From Erythrobasidium yunnanense (taxonomy: Eukaryota > Basidiomycota > Cystobasidiomycetes > Erythrobasidiales > Erythrobasidiaceae): a stretch of 64,000 nucleotides of DNA. Under the pieces are notes generated by a model. That model saw nothing but the letters and a program-made list of their open reading frames with translations, searched no databases and had not been told where the DNA came from. The translations under genes were made by a program, and so were the position numbers. Within the stretch, counting starts at the first letter, position 1. The number at the start of each line of letters is the position of its first letter. The DNA lies in contig BCJC01000004.1 of assembly GCA_001600175.1 (NCBI GenBank), positions 868,001 through 932,000 on the forward strand, read 5' to 3'. Positions 24,815 to 36,801 of this stretch are shown here, in pieces.

Positions 24815-24924
24815 CGTGTAGTCGATTTCTTCTATGTTTTGGCTCACTTTCAACCCTCAATCCTTAGGATTATTCGACTTAGCCGTTTTCGAGCTTGTCT
24901 TGTGCCTACCGCTTGTGTGCTGGG
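24815..24924. promoter_or_regulatory. Bidirectional promoter SEC26/APL5
   Basis: Only 110 bp separate the start codons of two vesicle-coat genes. Both transcripts must start within it or inside the neighbour's 5' region. No TATA box is obvious. Confidence 0.55.
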
Positions 24925-27900
24925 ATGGTCTTTGAGCAGAGCCTTTCCGGGCTCATCAAGGTAGAGCAAGGTATATACAAGGTGGTACAGAATACTAACG
25001 ATGGATGGCAGGCCCTCCGTGCCAACAAGCGCGACGAGCAGGCCGTCATCAACAATGCTCTCGACGAGATCCGCCATGAAGTTCGCAGCAAAGATTGGGA
25101 TGTCAAGGCTGCTGCAGTACTCAAGCTTACCTATGTTAGTCGAACCGGCGACCCAATCCTGCCAACCTTCTCTGATCTTAAGCCTTAACTATCCATATCC
25201 TCGATTGACGTTCGCAGCTCGAAATGCTTGGGCACCCTACACTGCTCCAACATTCATTCCCTGTCATAGAATGTATGGCCTCGCCCAAGTTTCACATCAA
25301 GCAGATCGGCTACTTGGCAGCATCGCAATCCTTCGGGCAGAGTACAGAAGTGATCCTACTTACGCACAACCTCATCAAGAAGGACCTTCAATCCTCGGCA
25401 CATCCCTCCACCGTCATCCTCGCCCTTACTTCCTTGCCTACCCTCCTCACGGCATCACCCCAATTGGCAGATGATCTTCTGCAAGACCTCCTTCGCATGC
25501 TCACGCATTCCAAAGCACAGCTCAGAAGGATAGCAACATTAGTGATCGGCAAAGTATGGACAAGTCAGCATTCTGCTCCTCTGCAGTTCAGCCATGTAGA
25601 GAAGATCAGATCAGGCTTGAATGACGAAGACCCGACAGTGGTGTCAGCTACGGTGAATGTTATGCTGGAATTGGCTAGGTCGAGGAAGGATGCTCTGCCT
25701 AGCTTGCTAGGCCTGGCGCCGGAACTGTTTGATCTCCTCACGAATAGCACAAACAACTGGATGCTCATCAAGGTCGTGAAGCTTGTACGTAATCTTTCCG
25801 TTTCGATGCATTGCATTGAGCTTACAAGGTTTCCAGTTCACCATCCTCACGCCAATGGAGCCGCGGCTAGTGCGCAAGCTGCTCCCACCTCTTTCGAATC
25901 TTATAAGCACGACACCCGCCTTTTCCCTCCTCTACGAATGCATACAAACCGTCATTATAGGCGGCATGCTATCTTCACCTTCATCAGAAGCGACTTCGCT
26001 CGCAACGACATGCATCGACAAACTCTCTTCCTTCCTGTCAGACGCAGATCAGAATCTTCGGTATATAGCTCTGAAAGGCTTGTCGAGGTTGATGACTACG
26101 CACCCGCACCTGCTTTCACCTCATCACGATGAGATCCTGAAATGCATAGATGAGGAAGACTATACTATCCGATTGAAGGCGCTGGAACTGGTAGAACAGC
26201 TCACTGAGCGGTCGACGTGTAAGGAGGTAGTCAAGCGACTGCTGGCTCAGATATCACCTTCGACATTGAGCGGTCAGAGCGCCTCGAAGGCAGGAAGGAT
26301 GAAAGGATCGGCTTCCGCTGCTCTGCGCGCCATATCTTCGCACTATGACAAATCATCTCCCTCGGGACTCGCGGAACAACCCGATCAATCTATGTCCGCT
26401 CTGTCGACAAGCAATGCCATCTTCTCCAACTACCGGCATAGACTGCTGGTCGCTATTCTCCGCCTTACAAGCAAGTCATCGCAAGATGGAAGCCAGCTGT
26501 ATATCAATATCTCCAACTTCGAATGGTACATCGACACTCTCGTCACCGTAGCCTACCTGTCGCTTTCAGTCCAATCTTCCACAAACTCCGATTCCGACAA
26601 TCTCGGCTCTCTCGTCGCCAACAACTTGCTTGAAGTATCTGCACGCGCAGTATCAGTAAGGGACTTCACGGTCAAACGTATGAAGACGCTACTAGGAGAT
26701 GAAGGCTTTTCAGACAGAGGCACGAGCACGACGGGCAGGACTAGCTCTGATATACTGTCAGCTGCTGCCTTCATAGTCTCAGAATATGGAGGTGCAGATG
26801 ATGGGAAGGAAATGGCTGAGATTCTCATTGCACGGGCAAAGACACTTTCGTCCGAAACGGGCAGCAAGGCAAGCTCGGAGCACGCCAGCAAAGAGGATCT
26901 CATCGTATGTGCTGTCAAATGCCTGGCAAGATGGCTGCATTCCTTGATACCTTCGTACACGGAAGCCAGCCTGCCGGGCATCAAAGCAGAGGTCGCGCGT
27001 TTCCTGGTTCTGCTCGAAAGCAGCGCAACCGGATCCGAAAGTCACTATTCGAAGGTACTGCAATTAGTGTTCGAGGGGTTGGATGGACCGCGTATGCCGG
27101 CAGTACGGCCATCGTCGGTGCATGCAGAAACTGAGGACGAAGAGCAAGCTGACGAGGCAGGAGAAGAAGATCCATCACATAATCCATTCGCAAACTCCGC
27201 TTCTTCATCGGTGGCACGTCCGAAAGCGCCTGCTGAAAAGGCCGATTCGGAAATGCAAGGCCCGCCTCTAGCCCTAAGTCTGCTATACTCGATGCTTTTT
27301 GCATATGAGCTGCGTCCTTTAGCGGAGGGTGCTCAAAGCGCTGTCGTACCACCTGATGCACTGGATCTGGATACTTGGATCGGTCCTCGGCTTGACGACC
27401 CTTCTTTGCTCGAAGATATGGAAGATGGAAGCGCGAAAGGAGAAGTAGATGAATTCGGCAGACCAAAGGCGCAGCCGGTACAGCAGCGAGATATCTATCA
27501 GACGAGTCGGCCCTCTACCTCAGAAAAGAAGAAGAAGAGCAAGAAGCGGAAAGAGGCGGAAGACGATGTCGATTCGATCCCTATCGTCAAGCTGGAACTA
27601 GGGGATGATGAAGCGTCGTCTACGTCGAAGGCGGCAACTCAGGAGAAGCGGAAGGCGAAACCTTCGGATCTACCACCTGCACGGATGAGGCCGCGGACAC
27701 CCTCCCCTCCTCCTCTCATTCTCTCAGCGGGAGGTGATATGCCCTCTTCCAAGCCAGCGAAGCCCTCTAGCCCAGCTCCACCTGCCGTCAAAGCATCACC
27801 GCCTGACAACACAGGCCAAGGCGACAACTCTTTTGCACGGAATGAAGATGACGGTCAGTCTGCAGTCTTGGATCCCGTCAAGGTCGTCAAGGTCAAGAAG

Positions 27901-28008
27901 AAGAAGCCCAAAGATGCTGGAGACCAGGATGGACTGGTGAAGAAGAAGAAAAAGAAGAAACCAGCCGGAGGGCCTGAAGGAGACAAGCAGGACTTGGTAG
28001 ATCTGTAG
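24925..28008 (+). CDS. APL5: AP-3 complex subunit delta
   Basis: Large adaptin of the AP-3 coat, which carries cargo from Golgi/endosomes to the vacuole. Exon 1 is short (MVFEQSLSGLIK); intron 1 (about 24961-25011) is followed by ALRANKRDEQAVINNALDEI, the typical start of delta-adaptin. The solenoid continues with PVIECMASPKFHIKQIGYLA, LRRIATLVIGKVWTS and FTILTPMEPRLVRKLLPPLS, then CIDEEDYTIRLKALELVEQL. The C-terminal third is a disordered hinge with acidic runs and several Lys-rich blocks (EKKKKSKKRKEAEDD and KVVKVKKKKPKDAG). It ends KQDLVDL. Three introns are inferred, the last near 25787-25835. The ear seems replaced by the basic tail, as in several fungi. Confidence 0.92.
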
Positions 28009-28641
28009 CACCCTAGCTGGGATCGGGGTCCAGCTCTGGATACAATAAATCAATCTGGAAAAGCTGACGAGACCAGAAGCGGTTTGAATGTCCAAGTAGC
28101 TGGCTCGTATAAACAACAGCGACTCCTGGCATTCTCTCGCCAGGCTTGGCGGGTCGAGCAAACGCTGCATAACTGCCAAGGAAGCGTGAAAGACGATGCA
28201 CATGCGTAGCTCTGGGCCCATAGCTAGATATAACGCTGTCAGCGTTGGTGCTCAGCTTCGTCATCCATGCTGAGCGTACACGGCCACTCTCCTCTTCGGC
28301 TGAATTACAGCTGCTTGCCTGGAAGATGCGACCTAAGTATAGCTTATCGTTACCCGTCCATGACCATGACGACAGTACACGGCTATGGAAGTGGAGGACA
28401 TGACGTCCTTACCACGTAAGTCTAGGCTTCCGATGACGTTAGACGCTGAACATTCCACTTTTCTTGGATGTCTGACCTGGAAGATCTGGCCTGGAAACCA
28501 GACTATAAAGGCTTCTCTTTCCGTCGTAACCTCTCTTTCTTCTGATCTTATCAATTTGATCATCATCTATACACACTAATGATATTATAACTGTCTTACC
28601 CTCACTAACATAATCTTCGACAACTCACGTTATCGAGTAAT
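28009..28641. other. Intergenic region downstream of APL5
   Basis: About 630 bp with no convincing exon on either strand. An AT-rich stretch with short direct similarities lies near 28540-28600. Nothing was recognised. Confidence 0.3.
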
Positions 28642-30650
28642 ATGGATCTACCACTAGCAGCACAGGCGCTAAGTACCAATTCCAAGACCAAAGGACGGTG
28701 CGAGCAGCTCACAATCCGGTGCGCTTCTGCCGCGTGCGCCTGTCGTAAATGTCGATCCTGCACCTGCTAGACTCGGCGCGCCAATCGCGGAGACGCAGTG
28801 ACAAGGTGGCTGCCGCGTGGAGTACGTATGGTCAAACTTCGACAGACGATGTTCTTCGGTCCTGTCTACTTATATTTTGCTGAATTAGCGCGACGAGCAT
28901 CTAGCATCGTTAGTAAGTGCAAAATCCCTTCACAATACGTATATCGTGCTGATATCCACTTTATATGTAGGCTGGGACCCAAATTACGCTAGATGGCATA
29001 GCGGTTCCTTTCGAAGGCTCTCCTGCTTTGTAGGAAGCTGCTGATCGCGGAAGAAACGGAGTGATGATTGGCTACACAACCAACTTCGGCCGTCGCTACA
29101 ACAGCTACAAGAGCTATCCCTGTGCGACGAACAAGTATCACACATCAGCCCGAACTGTCACCTACCGAAATCGCGTCCAGGACTCTTTCCCTGCATGGAA
29201 GAGCAGGATTGTTCTAGATATTCCCCAAACCACACCTGCAGGTCGTCCAGTTCCCAATATCTTCCTCCAGAACTTCGAGAGCCTGATCAACCTCAGCGTC
29301 GGAGCCACGTACAGCAGTAGTCGACCCTGAGGCTTGCAAACCACTTGTCACGATGGGGTTTCCTACATATCTCACATCGATTATCAAGTCGCTTGTGAGA
29401 TCAGAAGACACTTCCACCAGAAGATCGTACAGAAAGGCTTCAGCTGGAAAGATGTATCGTCGACACGCCTAGAGCATCCGACATGGGCTGAGCTGGTGAA
29501 AGTCTCCGTCCCAGGCTCAGAGGAGTACTGGAAGAAGATATGGAAAGGTGTTCCCGAGGAAGATAGGCCCCCTGCGCCTGGAGGAGTGCTGCCCCAGCGG
29601 CTTAAAGTCTTCCTGCGCGACAGACGCTTTCTCAATCTGGTTCTGGCGCTCGAACAAGTTCTGGAGCTCGCTCAGGATCTCGATCAACATCAGGCTGAAA
29701 CTTCGTACGAGACTGGGCAGGCAGGGAATAGAGATGGATCCGAATCTTCGTGTCGTCAGAGAAGGTCGCCTGATCTCGAGAACGGGGATATTGTGGAATA
29801 CTCTGGTCCTCGTCCCGAGCAGACCCTCTGTTAGACAAAAACATCAGGGGCGGCGTCGTCCGTCAACATCTCGGGGCTGGTCTACAGTAAAGACCGTTGA
29901 GAGGGAAGGTGGATCCCGGAGATTATTGCTTTCTGCAATAACAGCCGGCTATAAGGCTGTTTCTCGCACAGCTGATATCGTGTTACATTAGATAGACACA
30001 GCATGCCTATACCTCCTATATACCAGTCTTTACTCGGGACAGCGATGAAGAGGCGGAAGAAGCTGCTCAAATCCCGGCGCAGAAGACGGAGGATCAGAAG
30101 GGAAAAAGAGCTTGTGGAGCCGGAATCAGGCAGGACGCGCGGGACAAAGTTCAAGACAGGAGGATTTTTGCTGAGTTTCAGCCGCTGCTTCGCTCGTACC
30201 TGGCTGATACAGATCTTTCAGCATTGCTTGTAGATCGGGAAGAATACCGACGGCCTGACCACGAGCCAGAACAAGATGAAGATGCAGGTCCTAGGGATGG
30301 AGGGAAGTCGATCATGGTGAAGATACGCTCGGTGGATGTGGCGGAATCGAAGAGACTGGGGCAGAGACTCGCGCTCGAGACAAGAATTCTTACTATCGTC
30401 CTTCGGGAGGAACAATGTCGAGTTTGACGGCAACGATGGAGATATGAGAGGATACAAAGTCGACGTTGGACGAGCTGCAGATACACAAGACAGCGCTCAG
30501 CGTCTGCCCAAGCGGCCGAAAGTGAGAATGCTCCATCTCTGTTTCACGAACACTACTCGTTCATACCATGATGCCGTTCCTCGAATATGTTCGACGACTC
30601 GTCGGGAAGAGCGACTGAAAGTACATATTACTAATGCGCGAAAACGATGA
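28642..30650 (+). other. Unresolved coding-like region
   Basis: Several stretches look coding on the plus strand but do not join into one gene by simple splicing. Examples are GALLPRAPVVNVDPAPARLG near 28710-28780, ITLDGIAVPFEGSPAL near 28975-29030, EACKPLVTMGFPTYLTSIIK near 29330-29400, and HPTWAELVKVSVPGSEEYWK near 29475-29535. A further open frame without an ATG covers about 30020-30427 (FAEFQPLLRSYLADTDLSAL). The frame changes repeatedly without good GT-AG pairs. Either this is a many-exon lineage-specific gene or a decayed one. Several frames are open by chance in this GC range, so confidence is low. No family was recognised. Confidence 0.3.
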
Positions 30651-30712
30651 CAGCACTGAATGCGGGCCATCGATCGGGCGTACTGGAAAATAACGTATGT
30701 AGCCCAGCTCAT

Positions 30713-31941
30713 TCAAGCTATCTTGCTGCCAAACGACTGCTCAATCTCTGGTCGCAGAGACTCGCTCGATATCCTTATCTCGGGGAGCCGATACTCGCCA
30801 GCTTCCTCCTGTTGCTTCTCCACATCCTTCGACTCTGATTGGAATGTCGTCGCAGCATCTTCGTTCGCATCGATCAGGGTGATATCTGACGCGTACATAG
30901 CCCTAGGTGATTGTACTGTAAGCTGATTCTTGCCGCTGACAGCGAAAGTGGGTGCGATGGAAGGGGGAGGTGTCTCTTCGCTGGCATTCGTGAGGAAGAA
31001 TAGCAAACAAGCGTTGATGCTGACGTCGGCTGTACATGCGCCGAGACAGACATATACTCTGTCATGGATAAATCAGTCAATATGGTAAAGTTGCACTAAG
31101 ATGGCCGACTCACTGCTGATGTCCATGCATGGCCAGCATGACCTGTAAATACAGATATCAGGTGAGCGGTCACGCCTCATGTTCTAACACAGAAAGACCT
31201 ACGAGGATATTGGCGGCACTGGTCGCAAAGCTCAAGATCGCGATTATGAGAGAATACTTGACGATATGCCTCGATTTAGAGAAGCCGCACTTCAAGACAG
31301 GCTGAATAAAGCCGGCTGTGAGGAAAGCATTGACTGTAAAGTCGATCACGACCAGCGTGACTACCAAAAGATCCCTCAGCTCATCGTCTGCAATATCTCA
31401 GAGCAGGTGGGATGAGCTCACTGTCCGTCCATACTTTTATTCCGATGAAACATTGTCCATCCGGCTGCAAGCTGGATCTTCTTCCAAGAAATAGGCAGAT
31501 CGCTCCGCCGACCCACAAAGACAACAAGCCGATTCCTCCTACGAACCAGGGGTTGCGTATTCTATCTGAGAGAGTAGAAGTCATTGTGCGCTTGTGCACA
31601 ATGAAAAGTCGCTCGACGAGGAAAGTATAGATGAGGACCTTGGAGGACCCGTAGAGGAAGACACACCAGTGTATAGCCAGGCTACACGTTGCGTTGCTGA
31701 CGGCTGGTCCTACGCCAAAGAGGACTATGCAGCTTGTATACAAGAAAAGCCAAGAGTCTGCTAGAACGAGGAGAAGTACCTGCCTTGCTAAAGATGCCCG
31801 AAAAAGCTGGCGAAAGCCAGTCACCTTGAGGCGTAAGGCCATCATGGCTGTCAATGCGCATAGCACAAAGAGCATGTAGCTGCATACTACGGGCCTGACA
31901 TAGCTTTTATCAGTTGGCCAGGTCGTCTGCTCAAGAGGCAT
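30713..31941 (-). CDS. Seven-transmembrane protein, unknown (GPCR-like)
   Basis: Starts MPLEQTTWPTDKSYVRPVVC with a short outside N terminus. Helices follow: SYMLFVLCALTAMMALRL, QVLLLVLADSWLFLYTSCIVLFGVG, CSLAIHWCVFLYGSSKVLIYTFL, then a VERLFIVHKR inner loop, WFVGGIGLLSLWVGGAICLFL, LLVVTLVVIDFTVNAFLTAGF, VKYSLIIAILSFATSAANILV and a last hydrophobic stretch VYVCLGACTADVSINACLLFFL. The ~80-residue C tail is acidic and Ser/Glu-rich. Four or five introns are inferred. The VER(L) inner-loop motif and seven helices recall the poorly described 7TM proteins common in basidiomycetes; a ligand or G-protein coupling is not shown. Confidence 0.7.
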
Positions 31942-32470
31942 CTAAAGTTGAAAGATAGGTAGTAGGAGGGTGGTGTGAAGTGCGAGTCGGAGGTAGCGAT
32001 AGGGATAGGAAGGGAAGGGGAGGGCATCAGGACGGGTGTGCCAACCAGACTGAGCGGGGAGTAAGTAATGAGCCTTCATTGCTGTAATTTGGGCACGGCC
32101 GAGGGGCATCAAGCAAAAGAGTCATTGGCATTGGCGTAGATCCCCAGCATTCGGACTGAACGAAGTCTTGTATTGTGGGAGATCTTTCGTCTGCTTTGCG
32201 AAGAGTTCCTTCCTGTTCCGGCCTCTAGATCTTCCAGCTCCCTGACCTTGGAGTCGGCGTAAGCAAGGCGAGCAATCATCGAAGGTAGATTAATGTCGAT
32301 GCAACCATAACATTTGTATCGCGACTGGCTAACATCGCATCGCATCGCGCTGCACCTGTCTCACATTTGTCATGAGGCTGTGCCTGAACATTCGGCGGTG
32401 CATCACAATCAGGACTGGCCTTTGAAGCCCGACGTTGCTTCTTTCCTTTGCTCCAACCACTTCAGACATC
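31942..32470. promoter_or_regulatory. Divergent promoter region, 7TM / annexin
   Basis: 529 bp between opposite start codons. A purine-rich tract (about 31960-32030, GGGATAGGGATAGGAAGGG-like) lies next to the 7TM start. No coding exon was seen. Confidence 0.35.
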
Positions 32471-33996
32471 ATGGCTTACAATCAGCAGGGATACGGCCAG
32501 CAACAGCAGCCATATTACGGCCAACAACCTCCTCAGCAGCAGCAGTATCAGCAGCCTTATGGCGGACAGCCAGCTTACGGACAGCAGCCTCCTCCTCCTC
32601 AGCAGTATGGAAACTCTGCTCCTTATGGTCAGCAGCCTTATCAGCAACAGCAACAGCAACCGTACGGCCAGCAGCCTGCTTATGGCGGACCTCCTACTCC
32701 CCTAGGAGGTTATAACGCTCCTCCGCCTGCAGGGAACTACGGCCAACCTCAATCTACTGGATACGGTGCTCCTCCTCCTCCTCCGCATGGCGCACCTCCT
32801 CAGCATAACCAGTATGGGCACGCCCCGCACCAGCCAGCGTACGGTGGTGCACCTGCACCTGCAGCTCCATACAGCCAGCCGCAACAGCCCTACCAACAAG
32901 CATACCAAGCACCTGTGCAGCCTCAGCAGCATGGCCCTCCTCTCTTCCTAGGCGCCATACTTGCGAGTGACCCTTTCAATCCACATTCTGTGGTCCCGCC
33001 AAGACTGCCAAACTACGACCCGGCAAACGACGTAGAAGCATTCAGGAAAGCCACGAAAGGCTTTGGAACCAACGAAAACTCTTTACATCGGATTATGTGC
33101 TTCAAGCCGGCAGATCAGATGGCCGTCTTCGGTGCAGCCTATAAGGCCAGATACGGGAAAGACATAGTCAGCGTAATCAAGAGCGAAACATCAGGATATC
33201 ATGAAAGGACACTCGTAGCGCTTGCGAACGGACCGCTTGACGGAGATGCCGATCTTCTACACGAAGCTTGTGCAGGAATGGGCACGAAGGAACTGCTGCT
33301 TACCGAAATTATAATTGGCAGAAGTGAGTCGCACGCCCTTTGTATCGAATTCTCGTACTAATCATGCATTTTACAGCCCCGCAAGAGCTGCAGATGCTCC
33401 GAGCAGCGTATCAACGCAAGTACCACCGCTCTCTAGATGAGACTGTCGCTGGCGAACTCTCAATGAAGACACGAGATGCCTTTAATATTGCACTACAAGG
33501 CCGATGGGAAGACAATGGCTACGTCGACCACCAGCGAATCTCACGGGATGTGCACGAGCTCGGCAACAGTCTCCGCTTGGGCTTCACGGACGAGCTGTTG
33601 GTCTGCAGTATCGTCTTCTGCCGCTCTCCAGTGTATCTACAAGCTCTTTGTGCAGCTTTCAAGCAAAACCATGGAAAGAGTCTGACGAATCAGATCAAGA
33701 CGCACTTCAACTATCACATGAAAGACGCGCTTCTATACGCTGTTGAAGGCGGTAAAAGAGATGGAACGGGAGCATGGCGCGATGCCAAGATGCTGGAGAA
33801 AGCGATGGCTGGAGCAGGTACGAAAGATCAACAGCTCATTTGGAGACTCGTCAGAGCACATTGGAATAGACCACGCTTCGAACAGACCAAACAGGCTTAT
33901 CAAGTCAAATATAAGAAGTCTCTGGTGCAGAGAGTCAAGGGAGAAACAAGCGGGCATTTCGAAGATGCGCTTGTCGCCATCATCGATGGAAGATAG
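32471..33996 (+). CDS. Annexin with Gln/Pro/Tyr-rich N-terminal domain
   Basis: Calcium-dependent phospholipid-binding protein. Residues 1-155 are low-complexity repeats of QQPYGGQPAYGQQPPPP type, which resemble the N-terminal domains of fungal and animal annexins such as ANXA7/A11. Four annexin repeats follow: EAFRKATKGFGTNENSLHRI, ADLLHEACAGMGTKELLLTE, then ISRDVHELGNSLRLGFTDEL, and MLEKAMAGAGTKDQQLIWRL. GMGTKE and GAGTKD match the calcium-binding GxGTD loops, while the third repeat lacks that loop, as is common. One intron (about 33325-33376) falls in repeat 2. Ends EDALVAIIDGR. Likely role: membrane trafficking or repair. Confidence 0.93.
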
Positions 33997-34216
33997 ACAA
34001 AGTCCTATCAGAACGGTTGACAGGGCACCAATTGCAGGCAAGCGCAAGACCTTCATTGTAATCATTGTAACGTTGCGTTGCAGACTCGCTGCAGCCACAA
34101 GACAGCATCTCTGCCTACAGCGGCATGTAGCCTATTTTAGTTTGTTGTAAACTCTAGCCAACGCTTTGTTGCTTATTATTCTCCTTCTTTGTTGTATTTC
34201 GTACTATTTTGGCCCT

Positions 34217-35586
34217 CTACATCGCCAGGGCTTTCTTCACCATCTCGAGAGCACCTTCTCTTGTAGCGTTTCCACCGATAAAACCTGAAGCATGGACGAA
34301 GATACATCCTGGAATGCCTGAGAGGTCTGACAGAGCTTGGTCTCGTACACCTCGCCATCTATTTGAGACAGAAAATGTCAGCCTCTGTTGCTTGATGTGG
34401 AAGCACACAAATTGTACGTACTGCTCAGGAAGCGGTTTACGGCTTTGGAAGCTATCTGGCGACACGGGTACTGCCTGAACACGCCATTTTCCGCTCTCGT
34501 CAGGGTATATCACGTAGAAAGGCTTCTCGTTTTCAGGAATGTTGAGCTCGCCTTCGAGCAAGAACAGGTGCTCCTGCATAGTTCAAGTCAGTACTTGTAT
34601 TGTATAGACAGTTTCAAGTGGTGTGGCGCACCTTCCACGGTGCGAACTCGTCAAAGACAATTAAGCGCCCACTCGGATCATGTGTCTTGCGAGAAGTGAC
34701 GCCGCCTTCAACTAATGAGCGAGCAGGGTACCAGGACTTTGCGGCTCTGCCCAAAGCACCGTAGAACTCGCCTCCGGCTAGCTGGGAAGCAGTCTGGAAT
34801 TTCTCCTATGATGCGGCGTATTAGCAAGGACAAATATCATAAATAGAGACGCACATCAAGTACGCTGTCGTTAGATGGCTCATTCCACGAAGGGTTGAGC
34901 TGTAATAGGAAGATCAGCACCTAGTTGCGAACACAGGCCAACGTGAGCCTACCTGTCCAACACGAGAGCTAAGATCTGTCCTGCTGCTATATCTCGCTTT
35001 ACCATCTCCTTCATACTGCTGAATGCCGTTGTCGATTCCATCAAGTGCCTCTACGAAGTTATCGTAGATCTTCTTGTACAGAATCTCCAATTTCTGAGTA
35101 TCCCCTGCAGCATTTGCATCTTCACTCTGCAGATATTGCTGAATGAGTTCTTTGCCAAAGTGCTTGTAGACGAGTCCAGCAGACGATAGCTTCGTATGAT
35201 GGTTTGGCGAGAAGGTCTCCTCGAAGCCGCGTTGATGGTGGTCGTAGCGGTGGATCGAAGAGTCGTACACTCCTCCTACATCAAGAACGATATCGCATTC
35301 CTCTAGCTTCTTTGGGTCTCGAGTGCGAACGAGGTCTGAGAGTTTTCAGGTCAGGCTTATGAGGTTCGCAGGGCGGTCAAGACAGGTCAGCAAGCACCTG
35401 CGTTCTTGAACTGCTCGAGTTTTTTGACGAGGTACACAGCCAGCGCTTCATCGGCCTATAGCATACATCAGAATTTCAGGACTTTTCGTGATAATATTGG
35501 TAAAGCATTGAATGTACGTGAAAGGTGCCGGAGTGTGTTCCAATCAATGGCGATGTTCGCTGTCTCTTTGCTTCTTGTGCGCTCAT
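34217..35586 (-). CDS. MYG1: MYG1 family protein (UPF0160)
   Basis: Nuclear/mitochondrial protein of the DHH-like phosphoesterase group; the human relative is reported to be a 3'-5' RNA exonuclease. Exon 1 starts MSAQEAKRQRTSPLI and gives GTHSGTFH; after an intron ADEALAVYLVKKLEQFKNA follows. VRTRDPKKLEECDIVLDVGG and RYDHHQRGFEETFSPNHH supply the metal-binding Asp and DHH residues. LSSAGLVYKHFGKELIQQYL and DGIDNGIQQYEGDGK are also diagnostic. The C terminus matches closely: PVSPDSFQSRKPLPEQY and GIPGCIFVHASGFIGGN, ending in EMVKKALAM. About six introns are inferred. It is divergent from the Mediator-like gene with a 285-bp gap. Confidence 0.93.
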
Positions 35587-35871
35587 CTTGGGAATATTCC
35601 CAAGTCGTCTTGTCCAGAGCATAGAGACGGGTCTTCTTCTGACAACTGGAATTTAGTCAGCTTCTCGGCAGTCTGCAAGCGTATATAAGCAACAAGAACA
35701 CAGAACAACTACAAGTCAAGCTGCTACCGCGAATCTGCTCGAAATCCCGGTCGAAAACGGACGCGTTTCGTCTGTTTTGGCTGTCCAGCAAAGATCTGTC
35801 TTAAACCATTGTAGCTTCGACTACTCATTCTACATCAAGATCCTCTACAAATGTGCATTTAGAACTACAAG
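35587..35871. promoter_or_regulatory. Divergent promoter MYG1 / Mediator-like gene
   Basis: 285 bp between opposite start codons, presumably holding both promoters. No motif was recognised. Confidence 0.35.
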
Positions 35872-36801
35872 ATGGAATTCGCAGCTGTCAACTCACTCGC
35901 CGTTCCCGTCTCGAAAACAAGCACTATTCCATCTGACGTCGATGAACTGGAAAGCTTAAGCAGCGCGACAGAAGACGTTCTAGCTTTCCTGAATAACGAA
36001 GCTAAAGATCACGCGAGCTTGCCTGACCGAATCGCGCCCAGGATGCAGCTGATTTTTCTGTTGTGGTCTTGCTTGATGTAGCTCGTCTCTCAACTTACTC
36101 AACTGGCAAAAGTACTTCGCATCACTGGCGAAAGTTTGATCTCATACGCCAAAGTGATCGATTCTTACGAAGACGTCTCGTCAATCCCGAAAGAAGCTCT
36201 GTGGACCCCGCCAACATTCAATACCAGTCAGGATCTCGCACCACATCTACTGCAATTTCCTCCTAATCTGCAAGACACTCCTCTCTTCTACCCTTTGACA
36301 AATGTCAATCTACTTCAGATAGCTCGTATTCAGCAGCAAGCACAGGACAATCTCGCCAAAAAGATACTGACAAAGAACGCTTCACGTCCAATCAAGAAAG
36401 CGCCGCTTAGAAAGATGAACTCGTCTTCATCAGACATAGCTATGGCAGGTGCTAGTTCTTCTGCATTGAAAAACGAAATTCTACCTAACGAGGGAGCAAA
36501 GACGAATGAAGAGCTCACTAATGACGATAAGGAGATGGACGAGATCTGGGACGACTTCGACTTGTCTATGGAGGATCTGGATCACATCGATGAGACTATG
36601 GCTGGACCCTCAATCAGCGCTAGCTCTTCCAAACAGCATATCACTTTCAGCCTAAACAAGCCCGTCAAGAAAGAAGAACACAACTCAGTTAAGAAAGAGC
36701 CTAAAGACGAGGAAATGCTCCAGTCTACGTCTGCTCCGGTGTCTACGCATGTTGACCTCAAGAAATTCCTCTGTCCACATCTATTGATAAGACACAAATG
36801 A
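35872..36801 (+). CDS. Possible Mediator subunit 4-like protein
   Basis: Starts MEFAAVNSLAVPVSKTST. A helical heptad region (DELESLSSATEDVLAFLNNE) leads to LVSQLTQLAKVLRITGESL, then ISYAKVIDSYEDVSSIPKEA, LWTPPTFN and LLQIARIQQQAQDNLAKKIL. This order (coiled coil, YA-x-I helix, Pro-rich WxPP segment, leucine helix) resembles Med4 of the Mediator complex. The C-terminal ~150 residues are acidic (EIWDDFDLSMEDLDHIDE) with SUMO-like VKKEE and VKKEP motifs. Odd point: an in-frame TAG at 36079-36081 sits between two segments in the same frame, and no GT-AG intron of usual size with length a multiple of three removes it without losing conserved-looking sequence. The family call is tentative. Confidence 0.55.

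Noticed and set aside
26553-26984. Minus-strand frame within APL5
   Set aside because: The plus-strand frame is a clear delta-adaptin; the minus frame has no family resemblance and is a shadow.
28642-30650. Possible retroelement remnant
   Set aside because: No reverse transcriptase, integrase or protease motif and no terminal repeats were seen, so the region is left as unresolved.
36079-36081. Selenocysteine or recoded stop
   Set aside because: TAG is not the Sec codon and no recoding element was seen; an unusual intron, allele or error is more likely.
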